A stretch of DNA of 44,438 nt from CAYJEQ01 sp964371155 (GTDB lineage: Bacteria; Bacillota; Clostridia; Oscillospirales; Ruminococcaceae). A program made the translations under genes and the position numbers. Every line of letters begins with the position of its first letter. Position 1 is the first letter of the stretch. The stretch spans positions 1 to 44,438 of the forward strand of contig CAYJLI010000012.1 of assembly GCA_964371155.1 (NCBI GenBank). Direction: 5' to 3'. This document shows positions 32,601 through 42,059 of this stretch, piece after piece. The notes beneath the pieces are model-generated. The model was not told the origin of the DNA, ran no database searches, and saw only the letters and a list, made by a program, of their open reading frames with translations.

Positions 32601-35344
32601 AAAAGACACTTCCACCATCCCCTTGCAGTAGCTTTAATAATTTTGGAAGACATGCAGGGACACTTTATCACAACGAGTACGGACATTGGAATGGTTGCTC
32701 ATACTGCGATTATGTAGCTCCCGATTCTCTCACCCTCCACACATTGGAATTTGCTTCACCAGCACCTTCCTATAATGCAGAGGGCAAGGGATATGAAACT
32801 TGGGATTGCACCTCCTGCCATTATTCAGAGCTTAGAGAAGTTACAAAGCAGAGGGAAGACGCAACTTACACGATTAACCATCTAAACAGCGACTTAAAAG
32901 ACAGTGCCGTAGTGGTAAGTGGAAGTGAAGATGAATTTACATATAATTTACCGCAACTTTCAGAGGGTTACAAACCAACAAGTGTGACTCTATCCGCTTA
33001 CACACCGACATATACCGTGCTTGGAACAGCAAATTATGGCACGGTGAGTGGGGATATCACCTTTGCGAGCAATGGCACAGGTGGATACACTATCACATTC
33101 GACAGAGCAGCGGCGGACCATTGGACTGATACAACTGTGACTGTAAATTACACAAAATTAGTAAATGTTACAATTCAAAATGGTAGCGGCAGTGGCTCTT
33201 ATGAGCTTGGAAGCACATTCCCGATAGTAGCAGATACCATTGATGGGGCAACATTTAAAGAGTGGGTATATGTAAGCAGTTATTCAGGCTTTGCCGATGG
33301 AATTGACTTTGTGGGTGATACCCAAGCAGATAGAAATGCACAAAGAGTAGAAGCCTCCACAAGCCTAAAACTTACGGATGAAGCCTTTGAAGGTACGCTA
33401 TACAACATCACTATAAGAGCGACCTATACAGCAGTTGAAACCGAAACAAAAACAGTGGGTTATGACCACGATAACAACCCTGCAACAGCCCTTTTAGAAG
33501 TTACAAATCATCTGCCCGGCGATATGGTAACGGTGAAGAATGTTAAAGCGGCGGATTCGGATACCGCATATGAAGTGTTCTCACATTGGGCACTGACTTG
33601 GGAGGGTGAAACTACCCCAGCGGACACATTCACGCCTGGTGAAACCTTCAATATGCAAAACAAAAATGCAGTACTTTCCCCTGTGTATGTTATGGGCGAA
33701 GTGCCCACTGGTTCGATAGTATTCTCGCAGGGTGCTGTACCGAGCGCTTCGAATATTCCGCTTTCCATTACGGATGATGTGGGCAGTGTTTATGCAATAC
33801 CTGCATCGACACCATATTGCGATGGGTATGAATTCGAAGAATGGCAAACCACAACAAATATAACCTATGCACCTGGGGAGAATATCGCTGTCAAGAGTGG
33901 TGTTACAAGGGTGGTAGCTCAGTGGAGTGATGCGGCTTCCGACACTGAAAACAACCTAATTTCGGTGCATCAGCCAAATGTTACCGTGGGAACCGCTGTT
34001 TCACCGACAGTTACCTACAAAGGTGGAGCTACCGAGCCTAACGGCGGAGCAGTTACATTCTGGTACAAAGTGCAAAGTGCTTTCGATCACACATATACAA
34101 CGACTGCACCGACTACTGCGGGTAATTACACAGTGAGTGCAAGAAGTAATGCAAATGGCACAGTGCCATCAAAAACTGTGACTGCAAACTTCACAATTCT
34201 TTCAGCAGGAGTTACACCGCAAAACCTAAGCTTTGCAGAAACCACTGTTTACAAAACTTACGGCGATGATAACTTCATAAATACGATAAGTGGAAATCTC
34301 ACAACGCTAATTTACGATAGTACCAACGACTCAGTAGCACAGGTAAATCGCAATACTGGTGAAGTTACTATTGTAGGTGTGGGAAGTGTCGAAATCACAG
34401 TAACAGCTATTTCTACATTTAATATATCCTCGGCGAGCAGCTCTTACACAATAAATGTAGCTAAAAAAGACCTGCTTATAATGGCAAATAATATTACGAA
34501 AACTGTTAACAGTGTAGCACCACTTATTACCGATTTAAGCTACACCACCGACGGCTTATTAGAGGGAGATAATCTCTATACAGAACCGACCATCGGTTTT
34601 GCCTCAGCGGTTGACATGAGCAAAACGGGCACAGTGGATATTATAGTTTCGGGTGCGGTAGCATCGGATAATTACAATATCATCTATGTTAAAGGTATAC
34701 TCACAATCAACCCAAGGGCATCGAGTGGCGGCGGTATAACAGACTACTTTGATGTAGAGATTGAAGTGGACGGCAGAGGTAAAGTTTCACCAAATGGTGG
34801 AATGGATAAAACAGAAACCCTGCTTGAAGGCGAAAATATTATCCTTACATTTACAGCTGACGAAGGTCATGAAGTTAAAGATGTAATTGTAAATGGAAAA
34901 TCAGTGGGTGAGATGGATAAGTACACCATAAATGGTATAGGCAAAGACTATCTCATTCGAGTTGTATTCGGCGAAGAGGGCACAAATGTCGTGGGACCAC
35001 CTGTCGACTTAACACCGCCCGTTATAACTGCAACAACCCAGACTACAACTACAACACCTACTGGTGGCACTTCGACTAACACCTCGGACAGCGAGAGCAC
35101 AACTACTGAAGTGGATACTTCCCCAGAGCCTGAAAAGGTAGCAGAGGCGGACGGCAGTCCACCTAAGGAAGAGGAAAAAGAGGGTGAAACCTCGGGCGAA
35201 ATAGATGTATCGACGGATAACAATACATCCACTGAAACAAGTAGTAGCAATATGGGATTATATCTCACACTTGGAGCTATTACAGTGGCTGCTGCCGGTG
35301 GTGCATTTACATATCGCAAACGCATGGCAAAACCTAAAGAATAA
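29678..35344 (+). CDS. Large surface protein with a Cys-rich N-terminal region and Ig/MBG-type repeats
   Basis: An 1888-residue exported protein. A signal or anchor helix (about 10-32) precedes an acidic spacer; then residues 111-435 carry about 55 cysteines, mostly as CxxC pairs in repeated units such as CPDCGVCDDC and EHYCEFCGEC, spaced about 70 residues apart. Next are CxxC-containing modules of the HWQECTICNE type (about 538-580 and again near 940 and 1010), beta-sandwich Ig-like and InlB-B-like repeats, an MBG-type module (about 1518-1680) with NNITKTVNSVAPLITDLSY, and a bacterial repeat near 1690-1770 (GRGKVSPNGG). The C-terminus is a Thr/Ser/Glu/Pro-rich stalk and one transmembrane helix (GLYLTLGAITVAAAGGAF) with RKRM. 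No LPxTG motif is present. AGGAGG precedes the start. Likely an adhesin or zinc/metal-loaded surface structure. Confidence 0.8.
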   Translation: MKKNLKYHGKILLSYTLNIVIILNMVFGINIYQVSQHNHTFTEDIAISSSESEKDLPDLVVMNDDSEEEASSHSHSLNDEDPEVRAAVEKAQSFAGLTVIAEASDGDKFYCELEGHWVDGSSYCDQSENMSMGTIPHCTDCCQDEHCLACHDIAYTCSDCDVCFECLEDVFSQSEDEHYCVDCGDCFSNVEICERSTDDAPHCVDECSGLHCPLCDAYGDDVCPDCGVCDDCVANEGAEHYCEFCGECMVAGGTHCEGDQSSTHCSVCCDDGAYHCGECGEFDGDPPCEDCGFCDSCAEGMTDSGEHYCEISGACMVDQTECEYGYPHLADECQCCTTCGDNLFATGNISEDYTAEAGENTCIDCAIDYGADAGCTMGLEMYSSDWDDHMCEQCGNDPCTVGDGTVCEECGLCSDCCEENTRDAGYGDAADDDVCMRSPDIFTYSSYLLAHPTTCSSNHANLTWVALPNGTHHVADCPDCDDDLSFMTALHKSSGTWETTVEATPGNLGTKVQKCTDCGAITASKSYEHVDHTHDYVFKYDADKHWQECTICNEMSDSGKSNHAFDSDAYNAICTICGMQRANLILDSIDTITIPAGLNLEQIKAGNYHIVDLVAHTKERNVLYYWEVITSLNDGLGVDPSLLYDENGVQDDNGYYVKQAKTTITLPDDYITHYLMTDGVTSCESAIYVICYLKDPSREKAASADIEGDYITVAHGNNLKYELHPTDKTLHNITCLDCNTLIGTEKHDYGSDNQYDTCIDCGTVGLPKITLQPENINRVNNGNPQYTFKVAAEGAGLEYTWYWRNASVENSEFKPVTTDWDDPYGQEMSLTYEADPNACADDYDKLEFYCVVSNYAGKVQSRTVKLNVQHKEVTKYNTFDHWIECEYCDLEKSKQRHDTYTMFANATDDYVGLWDVSVDGSLASVNLQGSDAQSWIDNIDYSKAKSVPMGSLGTVTQIVKCYDCNHKIENTNYEQKTLPPSPCSSFNNFGRHAGTLYHNEYGHWNGCSYCDYVAPDSLTLHTLEFASPAPSYNAEGKGYETWDCTSCHYSELREVTKQREDATYTINHLNSDLKDSAVVVSGSEDEFTYNLPQLSEGYKPTSVTLSAYTPTYTVLGTANYGTVSGDITFASNGTGGYTITFDRAAADHWTDTTVTVNYTKLVNVTIQNGSGSGSYELGSTFPIVADTIDGATFKEWVYVSSYSGFADGIDFVGDTQADRNAQRVEASTSLKLTDEAFEGTLYNITIRATYTAVETETKTVGYDHDNNPATALLEVTNHLPGDMVTVKNVKAADSDTAYEVFSHWALTWEGETTPADTFTPGETFNMQNKNAVLSPVYVMGEVPTGSIVFSQGAVPSASNIPLSITDDVGSVYAIPASTPYCDGYEFEEWQTTTNITYAPGENIAVKSGVTRVVAQWSDAASDTENNLISVHQPNVTVGTAVSPTVTYKGGATEPNGGAVTFWYKVQSAFDHTYTTTAPTTAGNYTVSARSNANGTVPSKTVTANFTILSAGVTPQNLSFAETTVYKTYGDDNFINTISGNLTTLIYDSTNDSVAQVNRNTGEVTIVGVGSVEITVTAISTFNISSASSSYTINVAKKDLLIMANNITKTVNSVAPLITDLSYTTDGLLEGDNLYTEPTIGFASAVDMSKTGTVDIIVSGAVASDNYNIIYVKGILTINPRASSGGGITDYFDVEIEVDGRGKVSPNGGMDKTETLLEGENIILTFTADEGHEVKDVIVNGKSVGEMDKYTINGIGKDYLIRVVFGEEGTNVVGPPVDLTPPVITATTQTTTTTPTGGTSTNTSDSESTTTEVDTSPEPEKVAEADGSPPKEEEKEGETSGEIDVSTDNNTSTETSSSNMGLYLTLGAITVAAAGGAFTYRKRMAKPKE

Positions 35345-35808
35345 GAGGTAAATTCAATTATTTACTTTCGTAGAGAAAACCAAAACTTATATTTTTATTT
35401 CCCCCTTTATATGGGGGAGATAAAAAATATAAAATATAGGGTTTTTAGTGAGAGTAAGTAGAGAATATTTAGTATTTTTATAAATATTTTGCAACCTATG
35501 TAAATCACAAAAATCTCACATATGCGCTCTAAATTGCAGGCGTAAATAGTGTGGAAAAAATTCTATTATTAAATTTGATGACATTGATTTTCATCAATTA
35601 AAATGATAATTTCAAGCCGACAAATTTTGTCGAAAATTGTGAGTGTTTTATGCTATTGCCGCCGCTTACGGCGGCAATAGCATGGGACTGATTGTTAAGA
35701 AAATGTTTTGCTTTTGTTATTTTTGTAGAGAAATTTGTCATGCTATTTTATCGATAAATAGAACTATCTTCACAAAATCAAAAAAAGCGGAAACATATCA
35801 CAAAATCA
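35345..35808. other. Intergenic region with two strong hairpins
   Basis: A hairpin near 35391-35430 (TTTTTATTTCCCCC/GGGGGAGATAAAAA) may end the surface-protein transcript but lacks a T-run after it. A second is the perfect 15-bp stem ATGCTATTGCCGCCG-CTTA-CGGCGGCAATAGCAT (35650-35683), also without a T-run. The remainder is AT-rich; no gene is seen. Confidence 0.55.
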
Positions 35809-35837
35809 TTGCAAAATTATGCTAAATAAGTTATAAT
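35809..35837 (+). promoter_or_regulatory. Promoter of the acidic secreted protein
   Basis: TTGCAA (35809-35814) and TATAAT (35832-35837) with 17 bp between; AGGAGGAG lies eight bases before the start codon. A strong gene by these marks. Confidence 0.8.
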
Positions 35838-35889
35838 TTTGTAAAGGATAAATTATCCAATTATAATAAAAAATTAGGAGGAGTTTAAA

Positions 35890-37095
35890 ATGTTCAAGAA
35901 AATTTTAGCCTCTGCACTTGCAGTGGCAATGCTCGCAGGCATGAGCGTTACAGCTTTTGCTGCACCATCCACAGTATTAGAGCTCAATGAGGGAGATTTG
36001 ATTTTTGCTGCAAATAAACCTGCAGGTATATCGACGAACTTTGATGTTCCAGATTATCAAGCTTGGTTTATAGTGGATCAAGAAAATATAGTGGAAGATG
36101 TAGCGGATGCTTATCCTGCCGATATTAAAGCTCTACAAGCAGGCGATAAAATAGCTACACCGCTTATAAAGGTTACCGCTGAAGCTGATGCGTCAGATTC
36201 AGTGCCAACAGCACAAGCATCACCCGATGTTAGAAAAAGCGATGTAACTCGTTGGAAAACAGCTATAATCTGGCAAACAGAAGAAGGCGAAGATTTAGTA
36301 GCTGAGCTAACTATCGAGCCACTTATGCTCAACCTTGAAAATATTACAGGCGCAGCAGACCGCCAGCTATACTACTGCGCAACTATCGAAATTGAAGAAG
36401 ATGTAGAAGTTGATATGGCCGATTTTGTTGGTAGAATGATACTTTACAAAACAAGCAAATCAAATTATGTATCTGAAATTCAGCTAAATGCAGATATGTT
36501 TGCTACAAGAGGCTACGGCGCAATTGGATTTGACGATTCAGGCTTTGAAGAAATCTATGCAGAAGGCTTCAATAACCATGGAATGTCACCAAGCAATCAA
36601 GCAATGCAAACATACAACTTCCCAGTAAGAAACTTTGACGCAGCTGATGCAAACGACAGAGCTTCAATGTACTTCGTAGGCGTAGGCTACTACCACACAA
36701 GAGTGATTGACACTGAAGGCGACAAATACATGGCGTTTAACACAGTGCCAAACATGGAAATAGAAGAAGCAAACCCAAAAGCACATATCGACTATGTAAA
36801 CTTCCCTGGTAATGTTAAATTCCATCAGTTTGGTGTAATGGAGCTCTTCATGGAAGAAGGCCAGTACATCTACGCTATGGAAGATGGCATGATCTGCACA
36901 CTTGAAGACTTTGCAAAAATGCAGAGAGAAAATCAAGAGCTAATCTACGACGAAGACGATTTAACAGTTTCCTTCCAAATGAACAACTACCCAGAAACAT
37001 TCATCTACTCCGATATGGAGCTTGTAATGGAAGAAGAAGTAGTTGAAGAAGCTGAAAAAGAAATCCCTGAAACAGGTGGAGTTTTAGCTGAGTAA
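35890..37095 (+). CDS. Acidic secreted protein ending in a short IPETGG tail
   Basis: A 401-residue protein with a classical signal peptide (FKKILASALAVAMLAG, cleavage after AFA near residue 24). The mature part is acidic with many aromatic residues and beta-like character; no family is recognised. It ends in EKEIPETGGVLAE, an LPxTG-like five-residue motif with no membrane helix or positive tail behind it, so sortase cannot use it in the usual way. Codon use and the promoter and ribosome site suggest high expression. The role is unknown; it may be a cell-surface layer component. Confidence 0.72.
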   Translation: MFKKILASALAVAMLAGMSVTAFAAPSTVLELNEGDLIFAANKPAGISTNFDVPDYQAWFIVDQENIVEDVADAYPADIKALQAGDKIATPLIKVTAEADASDSVPTAQASPDVRKSDVTRWKTAIIWQTEEGEDLVAELTIEPLMLNLENITGAADRQLYYCATIEIEEDVEVDMADFVGRMILYKTSKSNYVSEIQLNADMFATRGYGAIGFDDSGFEEIYAEGFNNHGMSPSNQAMQTYNFPVRNFDAADANDRASMYFVGVGYYHTRVIDTEGDKYMAFNTVPNMEIEEANPKAHIDYVNFPGNVKFHQFGVMELFMEEGQYIYAMEDGMICTLEDFAKMQRENQELIYDEDDLTVSFQMNNYPETFIYSDMELVMEEEVVEEAEKEIPETGGVLAE

Positions 37096-37122
37096 TTTTA
37101 TTAAAATAATATTTTAATAGCT

Positions 37123-37160
37123 AAGGCTGTGACGAAAATCAAATCGTCACAGCCTTTTTA
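37123..37160 (+). terminator. Terminator of the acidic secreted protein gene
   Basis: A perfect 13-bp stem AAGGCTGTGACGA/TCGTCACAGCCTT with an 8-base loop and TTTTTATT after it. Confidence 0.92.
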
Positions 37161-37362
37161 TTAATTTTATGGTTCTATACCAATTGCTGGGATAAAATTC
37201 TATCTATTTGTTTTAAAAGGCGGCATTAGTGCCTTGGAGAGTAATATGAATTATTTCAGTGCAAAATTCCGATAATAAAGAATAAAAGCAGGCAGATGCA
37301 AAATAAAATAGAGAATATCCCTTAGATAATATTGTGTATTAGCTTTTTTTACAATAAGATGG

Positions 37363-37368
37363 TATAAT
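37363..37368 (+). promoter_or_regulatory. Possible -10 box for the nitroreductase gene
   Basis: TATAAT at 37363-37368 is 41 bases before ATG. The -35 at 17-18 bp (TTAGCT) is poor, so this promoter would need help from an activator or be weak. The rest of 37161-37409 holds nothing recognisable. Confidence 0.4.
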
Positions 37369-37409
37369 AAATGCAACTATAAATTTATTATAAAAATGGA
37401 GAAAATTAA

Positions 37410-37955
37410 ATGGATGTATCAAAAGCGATTAAAGAGAGAAGAAGTATCAGAAAATTTAAAGAGCAAGCAATCCCCCGAGAAATAATAAAAGAGATAGTAG
37501 AAGAGGCATCATATTCACCCACTTGGAAACACACTCAAATCCCTCGATATACACTAATAGAGAATAAAGAAATAATAGCTAAAATTGCGGATAATATGAT
37601 TTTAGGATTTTCAAGGAATGAGAATACACTAAAAAATGCCGCAGCTGTTATGGTAGTATCATATGTAATAGAGCGCTCAGGCTTTGAAAGGGATGGAAGC
37701 TATTCAACTCCTAAAGGAGATGGCTTTGAAATGTTTGATGCAGGTATTGCCACACAGACATTTTGTCTCTCGGCTCATAATAAAGGCATTGGCACAGTAA
37801 TCACAGGATATTTTGACGAAGAAAAAATTATCGAGCTATTAAATATCCCGTCCGAGCAAAAAATTGGGGCGCTAATTTGCATGGGATACCCAGATGAATT
37901 GCCAAACACTCCTAAAAGAAAAGAAGTATCGGAGATACTATCTTTCATTGATTAG
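37410..37955 (+). CDS. Nitroreductase-family FMN oxidoreductase
   Basis: A 181-residue flavoprotein. The opening AIKERRSIRKFKEQAIPREIIKEIVEEASYSPTW is the nitroreductase FMN-phosphate-binding signature (R-R-S-I-R-x-F), and FDAGIATQTFCLSAHNKGIGTVITGYFDE fits the conserved middle. KIGALICMGYPDE is the C-terminal strand. Family members reduce nitroaromatics, quinones or flavins with NAD(P)H; the physiological substrate is unknown. AATGGAG sits 9 bases before the start. It stands alone, convergent on PFOR. Confidence 0.9.
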   Translation: MDVSKAIKERRSIRKFKEQAIPREIIKEIVEEASYSPTWKHTQIPRYTLIENKEIIAKIADNMILGFSRNENTLKNAAAVMVVSYVIERSGFERDGSYSTPKGDGFEMFDAGIATQTFCLSAHNKGIGTVITGYFDEEKIIELLNIPSEQKIGALICMGYPDELPNTPKRKEVSEILSFID

Positions 37956-38148
37956 TATAGTGGGATGAGCAGAAGGGAATTGCCATTAAGGGGGGCGCGC
38001 CCTAAGTAAATCACTGTGCTTTTTAACGACTTCTTTAAGGCACTAATTTATAAAGCCTTAAATCCACTGCTCGCCGAAACAACATACATTTAAATTAGCT
38101 TAAACAATGGAAAAACACCACTGTTCATGTAATGTAATATTATCTATT
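37956..38148. other. Intergenic region
   Basis: No gene or clear site seen. GGGGGGCGCGCC near 37991 contains an 8-base palindrome (GGCGCGCC), unusual in this AT-rich setting. Confidence 0.3.
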
Positions 38149-38199
38149 AAAAGCCACACAGCAACAGTTTTTTAGAAACTGCAAATGTGTGGCTTTTTG
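38149..38199. terminator. Bidirectional terminator
   Basis: AAAAGCCACACA pairs with TGTGTGGCTTTT; inside, CAGTTT/AAACTG continues the stem. T-runs follow on both strands. It separates the nitroreductase and PFOR genes. Confidence 0.88.
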
Positions 38200-38203
38200 A
38201 TAT

Positions 38204-38238
38204 TTTAACCTCCTCACAAAAACTGCGAGGAGGTTAAA
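38204..38238. other. Second hairpin next to the PFOR stop
   Basis: TTTAACCTCCTC/GAGGAGGTTAAA is a perfect 12-bp stem with an 11-base loop, just after the PFOR stop on the minus strand. No clean T-run; it may help end or protect the PFOR mRNA. Confidence 0.55.
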
Positions 38239-38257
38239 TTTAAATATTAACTGCTAA

Positions 38258-41200
38258 TTACTGCACATCATAAAGCTTTGAAAGCCTTAGTAGGTGATTG
38301 TATTTTTCCTCAGCATAGGTAACAGCATTATCAAATAGAGTATCAGCTCTGTCTGGGAACTGTTTTTGAAGTGAGGTGTAACGAACTTCATTTGTTATAA
38401 AGTCTTTGTAGCTTGCAGTTGGTGCTTTTGAGTCGAGCACGAATGGATTTAAGTTGCTCGCTTTTCTTCTTGGGTCGAAGCGGAACATATGCCAATATCC
38501 AGCCGCTACTGCATTTTTAATAGTTGTCTGAGCAAGACCCATGCCGCCTTTAGTACCATGGCTGATACAAGGAGCGTAAGCGATGATGATTGATGGGCCG
38601 TTGTAGGACTCAGCTTCAACAAATGCTTTCATACACTGGTTGTAGTCAGCACCCATAGCAACCTGTGCCACATATACATAGCCATAGCTCATAGCGATAG
38701 CTGCAAGGTCTTTTTTCTTAACTTCCTTACCTGCCGCCGCAAACTGAGCAACCGAGCCCACCTGAGAAGCCTTGGAGGACTGTCCACCAGTATTGGAGTA
38801 GATTTCTGTATCGAATACAAGGATGTTTACATCTTGATTTGAAGCAATTACATGGTCTAAGCCGCCGAAGCCAATGTCGTAAGCCCAACCGTCACCACCT
38901 AAAATCCAAATGGATTTCTTAGCTAAGAATTCTTTTTCTTTTAGGATTTCTGCAGCGATTTCGCTCTTTTCAGCTTCGAGAGCGGAAACTAATTTGTCAG
39001 TGGCAAGCTTATTTGCACTACCGTCCTCGATTGTGGAGAGATATTCTTCACAAACAGCCTTAGTTTCAGCAGAAGCTGTTTTAGCTACTTCTAAAACTTT
39101 GGAGATAAGTGCGTTTCTGATAGCTGCTTGTCCAAGGAACATGCCGTAACCGTACTCTGCATTGTCTTCAAAGAGTGAGTTTGCCCATGATGGGCCTTTG
39201 CCTTCGTGGTTAACTGTATATGGTGTAGCAGGAGCTGAACCACCCCAGATGGAGGAACAACCTGTTGCATTGGCAATGTACATTCTGTCGCCTGCGATTT
39301 GTGTCATAAGCTTAGCGTAAGGTGTTTCACCACAGCCTGCACAAGCACCGGAGAACTCGAGTAGTGGTTGTTTAAACTGGCTACCTTTAACAGTGGTTTC
39401 TTTAAATTTAGCAAACACTTCAGTTTTTGGCTTGATGGAAATGCCATAAGCAAATACTTCTTGCTCCGCCATTTGAGACTCAAGTGGTAGCATGTCGAGT
39501 GCTTTATTGCCTTTTTTACCTGGGCAAACATTTGCACAAGAGCCACAACCAGTACAGTCAAGTGGGGAAACTGCCATGGTGAATTTGTATCCTGGCATGC
39601 CTGTCATATCCATCATTTTTGTGCCAGCAGGAGCATTTTTAGCTTCATCTTCGTTTAATACCACAGGTCTAATTACAGCATGTGGGCAAACATAGGAGCA
39701 GAAATTACACTGGATACAGTTTTCTGTATTCCAACAAGGAACATCAACTGCGATACCACGTTTTTCATAAGCCGCAGAACCCTGAGGGAATGTACCGTCA
39801 GCAGTTTCTACGAATGTGGATACGGGTAGGCTATCACCTTTTTGTGCATTTACTGGGATGAGAACATCATTTATGAAGTCAACAAGCTCTTTTCTATCAC
39901 CTGTTGCTTTTACAGCTTCGGTAGCGCCTTCAGCAGTAGCCCACGAAGCAGGAACAGCGAATTCCTTAACATCGGTTATACCTCTGTCGATAGCCGCATG
40001 GTTCATAGCAACAATCTTTTCGCCTTTTTTGCCATAGGATTTTGTAGCGGCGTCCTTCATGTATTTAACAGCATCCGCAATTGGAATAATGTTTGAAAGT
40101 TTAAAGAATGCAGATTGTAGAATAGTGTTAATTCTACCGCCGAGTCCGATTTCTTTACCAATAGCAATACCATCAATTGTGTAAACTTTGATATTGTTAG
40201 TGGCAATATGTCTTTTTGCGTCAGCAGGGAAATGAGCTTCGATTTCTTCGTTAGTCCAACCGCAGTTAAGTAGGAAAGTACCGCCTGGCTTAATGTCCTT
40301 AACCATATCGTATTTGCCCATGTATGATGGGTTGTGGCAAGCTACAAAGTCAGCTCTATATACAAGATATGTGGAGCGGATTGGAGTTTTACCAAATCTT
40401 AGATGGGAAGTAGTGATACCACCCGATTTTTTAGAGTCGTAGGAGAAATATGCCTGTGCATATAAATCAGTGTGGTCGCCGATAATTTTAATGGAGTTTT
40501 TATTAGCACCAACTGTACCGTCAGCACCGAGTCCCCAGAATTTACAGCTTGTAGTGCCAGCAGGAATTGTGTTGCCAATATCAGAATCAGGAAGTGATAG
40601 ATATGTTACATCATCGTCAATTCCGAGTGTAAACTGCTTTTTACCACCCTTAGCTGCATTATCATACGCCGCTGCAATTTGCATTGGTGTAGTGTCTTTA
40701 GAGCCAAGACCGTATCTGCCAGCAAACATTGGCAGAGAGTCAAACTTACTGCCTTTAAGCGCAAGTGTAACATCAAGGAATAGAGGTTCAGCGAGTGAGC
40801 CAGGCTCTTTTGTTCTGTCAAGCACTGTGATAGTTTTAGCAGAATCAGGAATAGCTTCGATTAGATGCTTAGCGGAGAATGGACGGTATAGTCTTACCTT
40901 TACAGCACCAACGCTTCCGCCATTTGCATTCATGAAGTCGATTGTCTGATCAATTGTTTCACAAGCGGAGCCCATAGCAACAATAATATGCTCTGCATTT
41001 GGTGCACCGTAGTAGTTAAATAGTTTGTAGTCAGTGCCAATTTTAGCATTAACTTTATCCATGTACTGCTGTGTTAGTTCTGGAACAGCATCATAGTATT
41101 TATTACATGCCTCTCTTGCTTGGAAGAAGATGTCGGGGTTTTGAGCTGTACCACGAAGTACTGGTCTTTCAGGATTTAAGCAGTTCTTTCTGAAAGCCGC

Positions 41201-41800
41201 AACTGCATCCATATCACACATTTCTTTTAGATCTTCAAAATCCCAAGCTTCGATTTTCTGAATTTCATGGGAAGTTCTAAAGCCGTCAAAGAAATGTAGG
41301 AAAGGGATTCTACTCTTTATAGTTGTAAGATGAGCAACCGCACCGAGGTCCATTACCTCCTGAGGTGAGTTCGCACATAGCATTGCAAAACCTGTTTGAC
41401 GACATGCCATTACATCGGAGTGGTCACCAAAGATGGAAAGTGCATGGGAAGCTACCGCACGAGCGGATACATGTATAACACATGGTAGCATTTCACCTGC
41501 AATTTTATACATATTAGGTATCATCAGAAGAAGACCCTGCGAAGCTGTGTATGTGGTTGTGAGTGCACCTGCTGCGAGTGAGCCGTGAACAGCACCAGCC
41601 GCACCAGCTTCGGACTGCATTTCTACTACCTTAACTTCTTGTCCTAAAATATTTTTAAGACCACCTGCAGACCATATGTCGGTTACTTCCGCCATAACGG
41701 AAGATGGGGTAATTGGGTAAATTGCGGCTACTTCGGTAAATGCATAGGAAACATGTGCAGCAGCATTGTTACCGTCCATAGTTTTCATTTTTCTTGCCAT
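38258..41800 (-). CDS. nifJ: Pyruvate:ferredoxin (flavodoxin) oxidoreductase
   Basis: A single-chain PFOR of about 1180 residues that converts pyruvate and CoA to acetyl-CoA, CO2 and reduced ferredoxin, a central step of anaerobic energy metabolism. The N-terminal pyruvate-binding part has YAFTEVAAIYPITPSSVMAE; the middle has an EKR-type region and two ferredoxin 4Fe-4S motifs (CIQCNFCSYVCPHA, CTGCGSCANVCPGK). The C-terminal half binds thiamine diphosphate (GDGWAYDIGFGGLDHV, DTEIYSNTGGQSSKAS) and holds a further Cys cluster with CAGCGETPY. The start is ATG 41800 after GGAGG; the in-frame ATG 41815 would precede that ribosome site. Monocistronic. Confidence 0.97.
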   Translation of the reverse strand: MARKMKTMDGNNAAAHVSYAFTEVAAIYPITPSSVMAEVTDIWSAGGLKNILGQEVKVVEMQSEAGAAGAVHGSLAAGALTTTYTASQGLLLMIPNMYKIAGEMLPCVIHVSARAVASHALSIFGDHSDVMACRQTGFAMLCANSPQEVMDLGAVAHLTTIKSRIPFLHFFDGFRTSHEIQKIEAWDFEDLKEMCDMDAVAAFRKNCLNPERPVLRGTAQNPDIFFQAREACNKYYDAVPELTQQYMDKVNAKIGTDYKLFNYYGAPNAEHIIVAMGSACETIDQTIDFMNANGGSVGAVKVRLYRPFSAKHLIEAIPDSAKTITVLDRTKEPGSLAEPLFLDVTLALKGSKFDSLPMFAGRYGLGSKDTTPMQIAAAYDNAAKGGKKQFTLGIDDDVTYLSLPDSDIGNTIPAGTTSCKFWGLGADGTVGANKNSIKIIGDHTDLYAQAYFSYDSKKSGGITTSHLRFGKTPIRSTYLVYRADFVACHNPSYMGKYDMVKDIKPGGTFLLNCGWTNEEIEAHFPADAKRHIATNNIKVYTIDGIAIGKEIGLGGRINTILQSAFFKLSNIIPIADAVKYMKDAATKSYGKKGEKIVAMNHAAIDRGITDVKEFAVPASWATAEGATEAVKATGDRKELVDFINDVLIPVNAQKGDSLPVSTFVETADGTFPQGSAAYEKRGIAVDVPCWNTENCIQCNFCSYVCPHAVIRPVVLNEDEAKNAPAGTKMMDMTGMPGYKFTMAVSPLDCTGCGSCANVCPGKKGNKALDMLPLESQMAEQEVFAYGISIKPKTEVFAKFKETTVKGSQFKQPLLEFSGACAGCGETPYAKLMTQIAGDRMYIANATGCSSIWGGSAPATPYTVNHEGKGPSWANSLFEDNAEYGYGMFLGQAAIRNALISKVLEVAKTASAETKAVCEEYLSTIEDGSANKLATDKLVSALEAEKSEIAAEILKEKEFLAKKSIWILGGDGWAYDIGFGGLDHVIASNQDVNILVFDTEIYSNTGGQSSKASQVGSVAQFAAAGKEVKKKDLAAIAMSYGYVYVAQVAMGADYNQCMKAFVEAESYNGPSIIIAYAPCISHGTKGGMGLAQTTIKNAVAAGYWHMFRFDPRRKASNLNPFVLDSKAPTASYKDFITNEVRYTSLQKQFPDRADTLFDNAVTYAEEKYNHLLRLSKLYDVQ

Positions 41801-42059
41801 AATAAATTCCTCCATTTCGATATTCCATATAAGAGAGAAACAAGTCCATTACGAGCCCTCTATTATACGGATGTTAGCTTACTATATGGTAGGATAAATC
41901 CTTTTTGAGATAGAGAATTATCAATAATGCAACTTTACTTGCAAAATTCAAATCGCTAAACACACCATATCCATTAGTGTAAATTTTATCACTTTTTAAA
42001 AATAAAGTAAAGGAAAAAATCTATAAAAACCTTTTAAATAAAGGGTTTTTCAAATTAGT

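Noticed and set aside
35090..35344. LPxTG anchor for the large surface protein
   Set aside because: The C-terminus has a Thr/Ser/Pro-rich stalk, a helix and RKRM but no LPxTG-like motif before the helix; it is called a membrane anchor.
41862..41867. PFOR promoter from the minus-strand TATAAT at 41867-41862
   Set aside because: No -35 box of any quality lies at 16-18 bp, so the PFOR promoter is left uncalled.
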